Shown in pieces: positions 1 to 5,822 of a stretch of 6,709 nt of DNA. The notes under the pieces were generated by a model, which was not told where the DNA came from, did no database searches, and saw nothing but the letters and a program-made list of their open reading frames with translations. Numbering within the stretch: the first letter of the stretch is position 1; the number at the start of each line of letters is the position of its first letter. A program made the translations under genes and the position numbers. The stretch comes from Betaproteobacteria bacterium. GTDB lineage: Bacteria; Pseudomonadota; Gammaproteobacteria; Burkholderiales; SG8-39. The stretch covers positions 1 to 6,709 of the forward strand of contig QYQC01000154.1 in assembly GCA_007280315.1 (NCBI GenBank), given 5' to 3'.

Positions 1-2
1 GT

Positions 3-380
3 CTGCATCTGTTTCGAAACGAGCCTGATGTCATTGCGGTCGCCGCCGGTCAGTTCATTTTCCGCAGTGGCGAAGCGGCGAAGGTGATGTATCTGATCAT
101 CGAGGGCGAAGTCGATCTGATGCTCGGCGACACGGTGCTTGAAACCGCCGGGGAAGGCGCGTTTATCGGCGAGATGGCGTTGATCGACGACGAACCGCGC
201 AGCGCGTCGGCGCGTGCCCGCGGCAACTGCCGCGTTTTTCCGATCGATGAGGCGCGCTTCCAGTCGCTGGTAAAGGAAACGCCCTTTTTCGCGTTGCAGG
301 TGATGAAGGCACTGGCTCGTCGGCTGCGCAAAATGGATGCGCGCATAGGTGGCTCGGCCAAGACCAAGAACGCCCAATAA
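3..380 (+). CDS. Cyclic nucleotide-binding domain protein (5' end outside window)
   Basis: This is the C-terminal 125 residues of a reading frame that is open from the left edge, so the true start lies outside the window. The residues form one CRP-type cNMP-binding beta-barrel. The phosphate-binding cassette is readable at residues 54-71 of the visible part (FIGEMALIDDEPRSASAR), with the conserved Glu of GEMAL and the Arg of PRSA that normally contact the cyclic nucleotide. A helix resembling the CRP C-helix follows (PFFALQVMKALARRLRKM), and the protein ends about 15 residues later. There is no room for a helix-turn-helix after the barrel, so it is not a classical CRP/FNR regulator. It resembles the small (~150 residue) stand-alone cNMP-binding proteins of proteobacteria, in which case only a few N-terminal residues are missing. 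Its partner and ligand cannot be told. It could also be the tail of a larger protein such as a transporter or kinase. Confidence 0.85.
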   Translation: MHLFRNEPDVIAVAAGQFIFRSGEAAKVMYLIIEGEVDLMLGDTVLETAGEGAFIGEMALIDDEPRSASARARGNCRVFPIDEARFQSLVKETPFFALQVMKALARRLRKMDARIGGSAKTKNAQ

Positions 381-412
381 ACAGCGTGTAAGACCCGGGC
401 TTTGCTTCGGGC

Positions 413-442
413 TTGACGTAGTTCGGGCGCTGGCGCTACATT
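413..442 (+). promoter_or_regulatory. Putative sigma70 promoter for the PA2779/PA2778-type gene pair
   Basis: TTGACG at 413-418 matches five of six -35 positions. After an 18-base spacer comes TACATT at 437-442, which matches four of six -10 positions. Transcription would begin near 449, leaving a leader of about 68 bases before the ATG at 517. The site sits in the only gap upstream of the pair, after the stop codon of the cNMP-binding gene. It is a prediction from sequence only. Confidence 0.5.
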
Positions 443-516
443 GCTGCACGCACGGGAAAGGATGGCTTGGCAATCTGGCGCCGTGCGCACCTCCACTCCA
501 ACATAAGGGGATCTCG

Positions 517-873
517 ATGAAAAACATCTTCGTTCGCTATATCTGCCGCTTGTTGATTGTTTGTCTGGGCGCATTCCCGTTAAGCAGCTACGCCGGCATG
601 GTCGGCACCGGTGACGTTCTCGCCGCAATTGAGGCCGGTACCGCGCGCGACGCCGTGCGCAATTTTGTCGGCCGCAGCGAGGTGCGCAGTCAGCTGCAAG
701 ACCTGGGCATCAGCCCGGCCGCGGCTCAGGCGCGGGTAAGCGCCATGACCGATACCGAGGTGGCGAGCATCGCCGGCCAGATCGACAGCTTGCCCGCCGG
801 CGCAGGCAGCAGCTGGGCCGTTGTAGCGGGGCTGCTGGTCATAGGTCTGATCTGGTACTACTGGGTCAGGTGA
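517..873 (+). CDS. PA2779 family protein, small secreted membrane-anchored protein
   Basis: The product has 118 residues. I chose the ATG at 517 because AAGGGG (505-510) stands six bases before it and because the protein then opens with a good signal peptide: basic start (MKNIFVRYICR), hydrophobic core (LLIVCLGAFPL), and probable cleavage after SSYA at residue 26. The middle (27-95) is predicted helical and polar, with GDVLAAIEAGTARDAVRNFVGR and a second segment around SPAAAQARVSAMTDTEVASIAGQID. A C-terminal hydrophobic segment (about 100-116, SWAVVAGLLVIGLIWYYWVR) should anchor it in the inner membrane facing the periplasm. This layout and sequence match the family named after Pseudomonas PA2779, whose function is not established. 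It overlaps the next gene by four bases (GTGA). In other proteobacteria the same two families are neighbours, so they probably work together. An upstream in-frame start would add a tail overlapping the previous gene and is unlikely. Confidence 0.85.
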   Translation: MKNIFVRYICRLLIVCLGAFPLSSYAGMVGTGDVLAAIEAGTARDAVRNFVGRSEVRSQLQDLGISPAAAQARVSAMTDTEVASIAGQIDSLPAGAGSSWAVVAGLLVIGLIWYYWVR

Positions 874-1841
874 CGGCGGGATCCGTCGCGTACTTGAACA
901 AAGCCCGCGTAGTCGCGGGCTTTGTTTTTGTGCTTTGCATTTTGGCGGGCTGCGTCAGCCTGCCGCAGAGCGAGGCGCTGCGCCGCTCCGGCCCCGCCGA
1001 GCTCCCCCCGCGCGCAGAACTCTCTGGCGTGCCATTCTTTGCGCAGGAGGAATTCCAGTGCGGCCCCGCCGCGCTTGCGATGACAATGAGCGCGGCCGGC
1101 GTCGCAGCGAGCCCGGAGAATCTCATCGATGAGGTGTATATCCCGGCGCGCAAAGGCAGTCTTCAGGTGGAGATGCTCGCCGCGGCCAGACGACACGGAC
1201 TCCTCGCCTATGAGCTTGCGCCCGAGCTCGCGAATGTGCTCGCCGAAGTAGCCGCAGGCAATCCGGTAATTGTGCTGCAGAACCTCGGACTATGGTCGTT
1301 TCAGCCTTTCTGGCATTACGCGGTGGTAATCGGATACGACCTCGAAAAGAACGAAATCCTGCTGCATTCCGGGACCAGGGCGCACCGCGCCATGGGAATG
1401 GGACTGTTCGAATTTCTCTGGTTGGACGGCCAGCGCTGGGCGATGCTCGCGCTTGCGCCCGGTCGCCTGCCGGCAAGCGTGGGCGAAGCACGCTACGCGA
1501 CGGCCTCCGCCGCCATGGAGCACGCCGGGCGGGTCGCCGAGGCGCACAGCGCTTACCAGGCCCTGCTGCAACGCTGGCCGGCCAATCTGGTCGGCCTGAT
1601 GGGCCTGGGCAATACCGCCTATGCGCTGGGCAACGTGACGAAGGCGGAAACCGCGTTTCGCAAAGCGACCACGCTGCATCCCGAGGCCGCGGCCGCGTTC
1701 AATAACCTCGCGCAAACGCTGGCCGATCAGGGCAGGCTGGATGAGGCGTTGGAAGCGGCGCGCAAGGCAGTAGGCCTGGGTGGAACCAGCCTGCCGGCGG
1801 CACAGGCGACGCTGGAACAGGTGCTCGGAAAGCGGCGCTAA
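870..1841 (+). CDS. PA2778 family C39-like cysteine peptidase lipoprotein with TPR repeats
   Basis: The product has 323 residues. From the GTG at 870, which shares GTGA with the stop of the previous gene, the protein opens with a lipoprotein signal: KAR, hydrophobic VVAGFVFVLCI, lipobox LAGC, with lipidated Cys28. TTG at 894 would also keep the signal; the first internal ATG (residue 71) would destroy it. A papain-like C39 domain follows: PFFAQEEFQCGPAALAM gives the nucleophile Cys64 with a probable oxyanion Gln59, and FWHYAVVIGYD supplies His149. The third catalytic residue is unclear; Asp157 is a candidate. Residues 210-323 form about three TPR-like helical pairs (GRVAEAHSAYQALLQRWP, NLVGLMGLGNTAYALGNVTKAETAFRKATTLHP, AAAFNNLAQTLADQGRLDEALEAARKAV). 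The membrane-attached peptidase probably acts in the periplasm on an unknown partner, perhaps the upstream PA2779-type protein. No ABC transporter is fused, unlike bacteriocin C39 enzymes. Confidence 0.87.
   Translation: MTAGSVAYLNKARVVAGFVFVLCILAGCVSLPQSEALRRSGPAELPPRAELSGVPFFAQEEFQCGPAALAMTMSAAGVAASPENLIDEVYIPARKGSLQVEMLAAARRHGLLAYELAPELANVLAEVAAGNPVIVLQNLGLWSFQPFWHYAVVIGYDLEKNEILLHSGTRAHRAMGMGLFEFLWLDGQRWAMLALAPGRLPASVGEARYATASAAMEHAGRVAEAHSAYQALLQRWPANLVGLMGLGNTAYALGNVTKAETAFRKATTLHPEAAAAFNNLAQTLADQGRLDEALEAARKAVGLGGTSLPAAQATLEQVLGKRR
897..929 (+). terminator. Terminator-like hairpin inside the signal-peptide codons of the lipoprotein gene
   Basis: Positions 897-909 (AACAAAGCCCGCG) and 914-926 are perfect inverted complements, giving a 13-bp stem with a TAGT loop. 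The T-rich stretch TTTGTTTTT (921-929) completes the form of an intrinsic terminator. It begins 24 bases after the stop codon of the upstream small gene, where a terminator would be expected. It nevertheless encodes residues 10-20 of the lipoprotein signal peptide, so it may act as a conditional terminator or attenuator rather than an operon end. Confidence 0.65.
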
Positions 1842-1886
1842 CTTGGCAGTGTGTGCGGCTATCGTCGCGAGATGCTTCAGAACACG

Positions 1887-2363
1887 CTATTTTTTCTTCT
1901 TCTTCGTCTTGACGTTGAGTATGGTGCCCTTGCACCGGCGCGCGCCGCAGCGGCATTGGTACAGGCGCTTCATTTCCGGCGTATGCCGCTCCTCCAGCTC
2001 GATGCGGTAGTTGTAGCTGAGTTCCTCGCCGGGACGGATCGCACGCAGCGTCTCGATGTAAATCCGGTCCGCGTCATCCACTGCCTCGCAATTGGGCGCG
2101 CAGCTGTGATTGATCCAGCGGGCACTGCTGCCCCCAGTGCTGGCATCGATCACCATGCCGTCGTCGAGCGAGAACAGGAATGTATGCGTGCTGTCGTCGC
2201 GGGCATAGCGTTTGTCCACCTGCGCCTCGGTCAATCGTTCGCCGGTATATTCGATCAGCCGGGTGCCGGCCGGAATGGAAATGAGCGCGAATACACCCTT
2301 GCCATGAATGCCGGAATTGCGCACGACGAAACGGCGGCGCCGCTTGCTGTTGGTTGTAGCCAT
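1887..2363 (-). CDS. SET domain protein-lysine N-methyltransferase with post-SET motif
   Basis: The product has 158 residues and runs convergent to the lipoprotein gene, 45 bases away. It is nearly a minimal SET domain. SET enzymes transfer methyl groups from S-adenosylmethionine to protein lysines. Visible motifs are RNSGIHGKGVFA (15-26, first SAM-binding loop), RWINHSCAPNCEA (82-94, the NHSC pseudoknot motif) and GEELSYNYR (112-120, Tyr119 the likely catalytic tyrosine). A post-SET YQCRCGARRCKG (135-146) has three cysteines, 137, 139 and 144, that in this family bind zinc together with Cys88. The ends are basic: SKRRRR at 6-11 and VKTKKKKK at the C terminus. No other domain, signal peptide or membrane segment is present, so it is probably cytosolic. 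Bacterial targets are mostly unknown; ribosomal or nucleoid proteins are possible. The ATG at 2363 lacks a strong Shine-Dalgarno sequence, but the SET motif at residue 15 leaves little room for another start. Confidence 0.92.
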   Translation of the reverse strand: MATTNSKRRRRFVVRNSGIHGKGVFALISIPAGTRLIEYTGERLTEAQVDKRYARDDSTHTFLFSLDDGMVIDASTGGSSARWINHSCAPNCEAVDDADRIYIETLRAIRPGEELSYNYRIELEERHTPEMKRLYQCRCGARRCKGTILNVKTKKKKK

Positions 2364-2384
2364 TGATTTAGTGCCTGTTACAAG

Positions 2385-2452
2385 ATGAGGGGATACCTCC
2401 CCTCATACTCCCCTAAGTCAGGGGCCATTTCGGTAATTCTGAAATGGCCTCT
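2385..2452. repeat. Three consecutive inverted repeats between the SET gene and the dehalogenase
   Basis: Arm pair 1 is ATGAGGGGA (2385-2393) with 2398-2406, nine perfect pairs and a TACC loop. Arm pair 2 is CCCCT (2410-2414) with AGGGG (2420-2424). Arm pair 3 is 2420-2431 with 2441-2452, twelve pairs including one G-T, with core GGCCATTTC/GAAATGGCC and a nine-base loop. Pairs 2 and 3 share bases 2420-2424, and the left arm of pair 1 can also pair with 2409-2414, so the structures compete. No T-tract follows on either strand, so these are not simple terminators. They could be a structured leader of the SET mRNA (read on the - strand), operator sites, or a remnant repeat element. Confidence 0.6.
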
Positions 2453-2516
2453 CAGTGGAACGTGAAGGAAACAGGGCGCGATTGTAAATCATTTCAGGAC
2501 ACCAAGGCTGCTTTTC

Positions 2517-2547
2517 CCGCCACTTGGCGGTAGACTTTGGACTACCG
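2517..2547. repeat. Two overlapping short inverted repeats just upstream of the dehalogenase
   Basis: CCGCCA (2517-2522) pairs with TGGCGG (2525-2530) across two bases, and CGGTAG (2528-2533) pairs with CTACCG (2542-2547) across eight. They end 20 bases before the start codon, a position suited to a repressor or activator site. Arms of six bases can arise by chance in GC-rich DNA, so the claim is tentative. I see no convincing -35/-10 pair here. Confidence 0.25.
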
Positions 2548-2566
2548 ATCCGAACGGAGCCGCCAG

Positions 2567-3466
2567 ATGCATGCGCTACGCACTCCCGACGAGCGTTTTC
2601 TCGACCTGCCAGGCTATCCGTTTTCGCCGCATTATTTGCAGGACCTGCCCGGATTCGCGGATCTGCGTTTGCATTACGTCGACGAAGGCAGGCGCGATGC
2701 GGCGCATGTCTGGCTGTGTTTGCACGGACAGCCGACCTGGTCCTACCTCTACCGAAAAATGATTCCGGTGTTTGCCGACACGGGCGGGCGCGTGGTCGCG
2801 CCCGATCTGTTCGGTTTCGGCAAATCGGACAAGCCTGCGGACGATCACTTCTACACCTTCAGCCGCCATCGCGATACGATTGCCGCCCTGATCGAACGCC
2901 TGGACCTGAATAACATCACGTTGGTCTGCCAGGACTGGGGCGGCCTGCTGGGTCTGACAATACCGATGGACATGCCGCGCCGTTTTAGCCGATTGCTGCT
3001 GATGAACACGGCGCTGGGCACCGGCGACGTACCTTTGACCGAGGGATTCATCGCCTGGCGCGCCTGGTGCAACAAGAACCCGGACATGGACGTGGCGAAG
3101 CTCATGTCCCGCAGCTGCCCACAGTTGTCCGCGGCGGAGTGCCAGGCAAATGCCGCACCGTACCCGGATGCAAGCTACAAGGCGGGCGTGCGCCGATTCC
3201 CCAATCTGGTACCCGGCACGCCCGACGCCGATGGTGCCGAGAATTCCCGCCGTGCGCGCAACTGGTGGCACAGCCAGTGGCAGGGACGAACCTTCATGGC
3301 GATCGGCATGAAGGACCCGGTGCTCGGCCCGCCGGCGATGCACGCACTGCGCAAACTGATCCGCGGCTGCCCCGCGCCCTACGAACATGCCGAAGCAGGA
3401 CATTTCGCGCAGGAATGGGGCGAGGATATTGCCCGACGCGCCATTCGCGCGTTCGACGAGATTTAG
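2567..3466 (+). CDS. Haloalkane dehalogenase, type I (DhlA-like alpha/beta hydrolase)
   Basis: The product has 299 residues. It hydrolyses carbon-halogen bonds of haloalkanes to an alcohol and halide in the cytoplasm. The sequence follows Xanthobacter DhlA (310 residues) along its length: YPFSPHYLQDLPG, HGQPTWSYLYRKMIPVF, APDLFGFGKSDKP, IERLDLNNITLVCQDWGG, FMAIGMKD and AGHFAQEWGE. By alignment to DhlA the nucleophile is Asp123 (QDWGG), the acid Asp250 (GMKD) and the base His279 (AGHF). The halide-binding tryptophans would be Trp124 and Trp164, and DhlA Glu56 is replaced by Gln55. The cap is shorter than in DhlA, lacking most of its extra N-terminal cap segment, so the substrate range probably differs from 1,2-dichloroethane. 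I chose ATG 2567 because GGAG (2556-2559) lies seven bases upstream and the DhlA N terminus (xxAxRTPDxRF) aligns there; a TTG 30 bases earlier is unsupported. It probably shares a transcript with aidB. Related genes are also called dhmA or dhlA. Confidence 0.93.
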   Translation: MHALRTPDERFLDLPGYPFSPHYLQDLPGFADLRLHYVDEGRRDAAHVWLCLHGQPTWSYLYRKMIPVFADTGGRVVAPDLFGFGKSDKPADDHFYTFSRHRDTIAALIERLDLNNITLVCQDWGGLLGLTIPMDMPRRFSRLLLMNTALGTGDVPLTEGFIAWRAWCNKNPDMDVAKLMSRSCPQLSAAECQANAAPYPDASYKAGVRRFPNLVPGTPDADGAENSRRARNWWHSQWQGRTFMAIGMKDPVLGPPAMHALRKLIRGCPAPYEHAEAGHFAQEWGEDIARRAIRAFDEI

Positions 3467-3474
3467 ATTCTTTC

Positions 3475-3479
3475 GGGAG
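3475..3479 (+). promoter_or_regulatory. Ribosome binding site fixing the aidB start
   Basis: GGGAG stands seven bases before the ATG at 3487, within the 20-base gap after the dehalogenase stop. It rules out the much longer open frame that begins inside the dehalogenase at 3067 and supports translation of aidB from the same transcript. Confidence 0.7.
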
Positions 3480-3486
3480 TCCGACA

Positions 3487-5130
3487 ATGAACGATCGTGC
3501 CGCAGTTTCAGTGAATCAGGCAAGCAACCAGCCGCCTCAGCTCGTCGGCTACAACGCCTGGGAGCAGGACCCCATTCTGCGCGCGGCAGTGGAGCGCGAA
3601 GGCGGCGGCTGGATTTCCGAGCGCGCACACCAATTGGGCGAACTGGTGGGCAGCGAGCATATGCAACTGCTCGCCGACCAGGCCAACCGAAATCTGCCGC
3701 AACTACGCACACACGACCGCTACGGCGAGCGCATCGACGCCGTGGATTACCATCCGGCCTATCACGAGCTGATGGCACACGCCTTCGGCGCCGGATTACA
3801 TTCAATCGCGTGGAAAGCGCGGCACGACGGGGCGTTTGTCGCACGCGCCGCGCTGAATTACTTGTGGAATCAGGCCGAGAACGGTATCTCCTGCCCGGTC
3901 ACCATGACCTTTGCCGCAGTACAGGTCCTGCGTAAAGATGCCGACATCACCGCCGAGTGGGAACCGAAGCTGCTCGCCGACGCCTATGACCCCAACCCTT
4001 TGCATGTGTCGCAAAAACGTGCGGTGACGGTGGGCATGGCCATGACCGAAAAGCAGGGCGGATCGGATCTGCGCAGCAACCAGACCAGCGCCACGGAACT
4101 CGCGGACGGGGCCTACGCGCTTGAAGGGCACAAATGGTTTTGCTCCGCTCCGATGAGCGACGGCTTTCTCACGCTTGCACGGACTGGCGCGGGCGTGACC
4201 TGTTTTTTCGCGCCGCGCTCGCTCGCGGACGGCGCGCGCAATGCCATCCACATTCAGCGCCTGAAGGACAAGTGCGGCAACCGCTCCAACGCGTCGAGCG
4301 AAATCGAATACCACGGCGCCTGGGCACGCAGGCTGGGCGAGGACGGCCGCGGCATTGCCACCCTGATCGAAATGGCACACCTGACGCGCTTCGATATTGT
4401 CGTCGCCTCTGCCGGCATGATGCGCGGCGCGCTCAATCAGGCGTTGCTTCACTGCGAGCATCGCCAGGCGTTCGGAAAACGGCTTGTCGAGCAGCCACTG
4501 ATGCAGAACGTGCTCGCCGATCTTGCCCTTGAAAGCGAAGCGGCGACACTGCTTGCGATGCGTTTGGCGCGCGCCCTGGACCGCTCGGCGCATGATCCAC
4601 AGGAACGCCTGTTGTCGCGCATCCTGACGCCGGTTGCCAAGTATTGGCTGGCGAAGCGCAATCCGGCGTTTATGTTCGAAGCGATGGAATGCCTGGGCGG
4701 AAACGGCTACGTCGAGGAAGCCCCGCTGGCGCGCTTTTACCGCGAAGCGCCGGTGAACAGCATCTGGGAAGGCAGCGGCAACGTCGCCTGCCTGGACGTG
4801 TTGCGTTCGATGCGGAAGGAACCCGAATGCATTGCCGTGCTGCTGTCCGAGATTCGCACCGGCGCGAGTGGCGACCGGCATCTGGCGCTGCTCGTCGACG
4901 CGATCGAGACGCAGCTGGCCGAGACCGGCGGAATCGAGCAACGCGCGCGTCGCATCGTCGAAATGGCGGCGCTCGCGCTGCAGGCGAGTCTGATGGCGCG
5001 ACATGCCGCGCCTGCGGCGGCCGACGCCTTCTTCAGCTCGCGCGTGCAAGGCGACTGGGGTCATGCGTTTGGAACGCTCCCCGGGGGCTCGCGCTGCGAC
5101 GAGATCATCGAGCGAAGCCGATTCAACTGA
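3487..5130 (+). CDS. aidB: AidB, acyl-CoA dehydrogenase-like alkylation-response flavoprotein
   Basis: The product has 547 residues (E. coli AidB about 541). AidB is an FAD-binding, DNA-binding member of the acyl-CoA dehydrogenase superfamily, induced with the Ada response and linked to protection from methylating agents; its chemistry is not settled. AidB-specific signatures are present throughout: AVEREGGGW (34-42), YHPAYHELM (88-96), SCPVTMTFAA (135-144), GMAMTEKQGGSDLRSN (183-198, flavin region), GHKWFCS (214-220), RLKDKCGNRSNASSE (258-272), LTRFDIVVASAGMMRGAL (299-316), ECLGGNGYVEE (401-411) and VNSIWEGSGNVACLDVLR (423-440). The C-terminal helical domain (about 445-547), which in E. coli AidB carries the DNA-binding surface, is present but more divergent, so DNA binding is inferred. 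The gene lies 20 bases behind the dehalogenase on the same strand with its own GGGAG. I see no Ada box or separate promoter between them. It is intact, with no frameshift. Confidence 0.93.
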   Translation: MNDRAAVSVNQASNQPPQLVGYNAWEQDPILRAAVEREGGGWISERAHQLGELVGSEHMQLLADQANRNLPQLRTHDRYGERIDAVDYHPAYHELMAHAFGAGLHSIAWKARHDGAFVARAALNYLWNQAENGISCPVTMTFAAVQVLRKDADITAEWEPKLLADAYDPNPLHVSQKRAVTVGMAMTEKQGGSDLRSNQTSATELADGAYALEGHKWFCSAPMSDGFLTLARTGAGVTCFFAPRSLADGARNAIHIQRLKDKCGNRSNASSEIEYHGAWARRLGEDGRGIATLIEMAHLTRFDIVVASAGMMRGALNQALLHCEHRQAFGKRLVEQPLMQNVLADLALESEAATLLAMRLARALDRSAHDPQERLLSRILTPVAKYWLAKRNPAFMFEAMECLGGNGYVEEAPLARFYREAPVNSIWEGSGNVACLDVLRSMRKEPECIAVLLSEIRTGASGDRHLALLVDAIETQLAETGGIEQRARRIVEMAALALQASLMARHAAPAAADAFFSSRVQGDWGHAFGTLPGGSRCDEIIERSRFN

Positions 5131-5199
5131 GGCCGCGACGGCTGTGTACATGGGGTTGCAATGCGGTTCCGCGATCAGCGTCGCGGCATCCGGCAGAAT

Positions 5200-5228
5200 T
5201 TGGAACGAGCGTTGCCGCGGCGTATAAT
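5200..5228 (+). promoter_or_regulatory. Near-consensus sigma70 promoter for the 185-residue gene
   Basis: TTGGAA (5200-5205, four of six), a 17-base spacer, and a perfect TATAAT (5223-5228). The expected start point near 5235 gives a leader of only about 12 bases, just enough to include the GGAG at 5237-5240 before the ATG at 5247. This is the strongest promoter sequence in the window and makes the downstream gene independent of aidB. Confidence 0.75.
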
Positions 5229-5246
5229 TACGACCTGGAGCCCACC

Positions 5247-5804
5247 ATGCGCATCGAAGCACACGTACACGGCACTATCCCCTTGCGTCCTGAGACCACC
5301 CTGTCCCAGGTGGAGAGCGCGCTGCGTCCATGGTTGCGCTATATCGACGAGGACAGCCTGGCTGATGCACGCAGCGTCTACGAAGACGAACCCGGTCTAA
5401 GCTTCGATACGAAAAGCAAAGCGCTGGAGATCTGCTGGACCGGCGATGTCGGCCGCGGCTTCCGCGAATTGATCGAGGAAGCGCTGCAAGCTCTTTGTCC
5501 GTATACCGAATCCGCCGCCGATGTCGAGGTCAGCTACTACCACGACGACGGCCAGGACGAATTCGGCATGGTGTTCGTCGGACCGACGCCAGAATCCATC
5601 CACGAGCGCCAGAAAAGCCGCATGATCGACGATGTGTCCGGCATGCTCGCGCGCCATTTCACCGAGTCGGAGATCGGCGAAGTCGCGGCGCTGGTGAATC
5701 AGTTGTTCGAACGCAATTGGACCGAGAAAACCGGAAGCGCCCAATCTGGCTCGAGCACCGCCGCACGCGGCCTGACGCCTGCTCAGCGCCGTCGATTACA
5801 CTGA
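5247..5804 (+). CDS. Hypothetical protein, 185 residues
   Basis: I do not recognise the function; the opening (MRIEAHVHGTIPLRPETTLSQVESALRPWL) recalls uncharacterised proteins of betaproteobacteria, possibly the family called DUF6806, but I cannot confirm this. The start ATG 5247 is supported by GGAG six bases upstream and the promoter at 5200-5228; an open frame runs much further upstream but only as a shadow of aidB. The protein is soluble, without signal or membrane segment. Residues 1-113 look like an alternating alpha/beta fold (IEAHVHGTIPL, ALEICWTGD, VEVSYYHDDGQDEFGMVFVG) and are strongly acidic. Residues 114-160 are helical (SIHERQKSRMIDDVSGMLARHF, SEIGEVAALVNQLFERNW). The end is a low-complexity linker (GSAQSGSSTAARG) and a basic tail (RRRLH). 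It is monocistronic, ending 18 bases before a strong terminator. Confidence 0.75.
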   Translation: MRIEAHVHGTIPLRPETTLSQVESALRPWLRYIDEDSLADARSVYEDEPGLSFDTKSKALEICWTGDVGRGFRELIEEALQALCPYTESAADVEVSYYHDDGQDEFGMVFVGPTPESIHERQKSRMIDDVSGMLARHFTESEIGEVAALVNQLFERNWTEKTGSAQSGSSTAARGLTPAQRRRLH

Positions 5805-5822
5805 TCACGCCCCCTTCTAAAG

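Noticed and set aside
390..414. Hairpin AAG(A)CCCG/CGGGCTT after the cNMP-binding gene as a terminator
   Set aside because: The stem is short, bulged, and not followed by a T-tract; it also runs into the predicted -35 box.
349..516. Upstream start for the PA2779-type gene
   Set aside because: It overlaps the cNMP-binding gene, hides the signal peptide in the interior and lacks a ribosome binding site; ATG 517 has AAGGGG.
2537..2566. TTG start adding 10 residues to the dehalogenase
   Set aside because: No ribosome binding site; ATG 2567 has GGAG seven bases upstream and aligns with the DhlA N terminus.
3067..3486. Possible N-terminal extension of aidB into the dehalogenase gene
   Set aside because: The extension is the dehalogenase in another frame; AidB homology begins after 3487, which has a good GGGAG.
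2576..3844. 422-codon open frame on the - strand opposite the dehalogenase
   Set aside because: It is a GC-driven shadow: the opposite frame has an unmistakable dehalogenase with catalytic motifs, and the shadow's product is arginine-rich without recognisable domains.
5133..5186. CCGCGACG/CGTCGCGG inverted repeat after aidB as its terminator
   Set aside because: The arms are 38 bases apart and no T-tract follows; such octamers are expected by chance in this GC-rich DNA.
4644..5246. Possible long N-terminal extension of the 185-residue gene
   Set aside because: It overlaps aidB in another frame with arginine-rich composition; promoter and Shine-Dalgarno sequence point to ATG 5247.
3802..5262. 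486-codon open frame on the - strand opposite aidB
   Set aside because: It is antisense to a complete aidB, has low-complexity composition and no ribosome binding site or family match that I can see.
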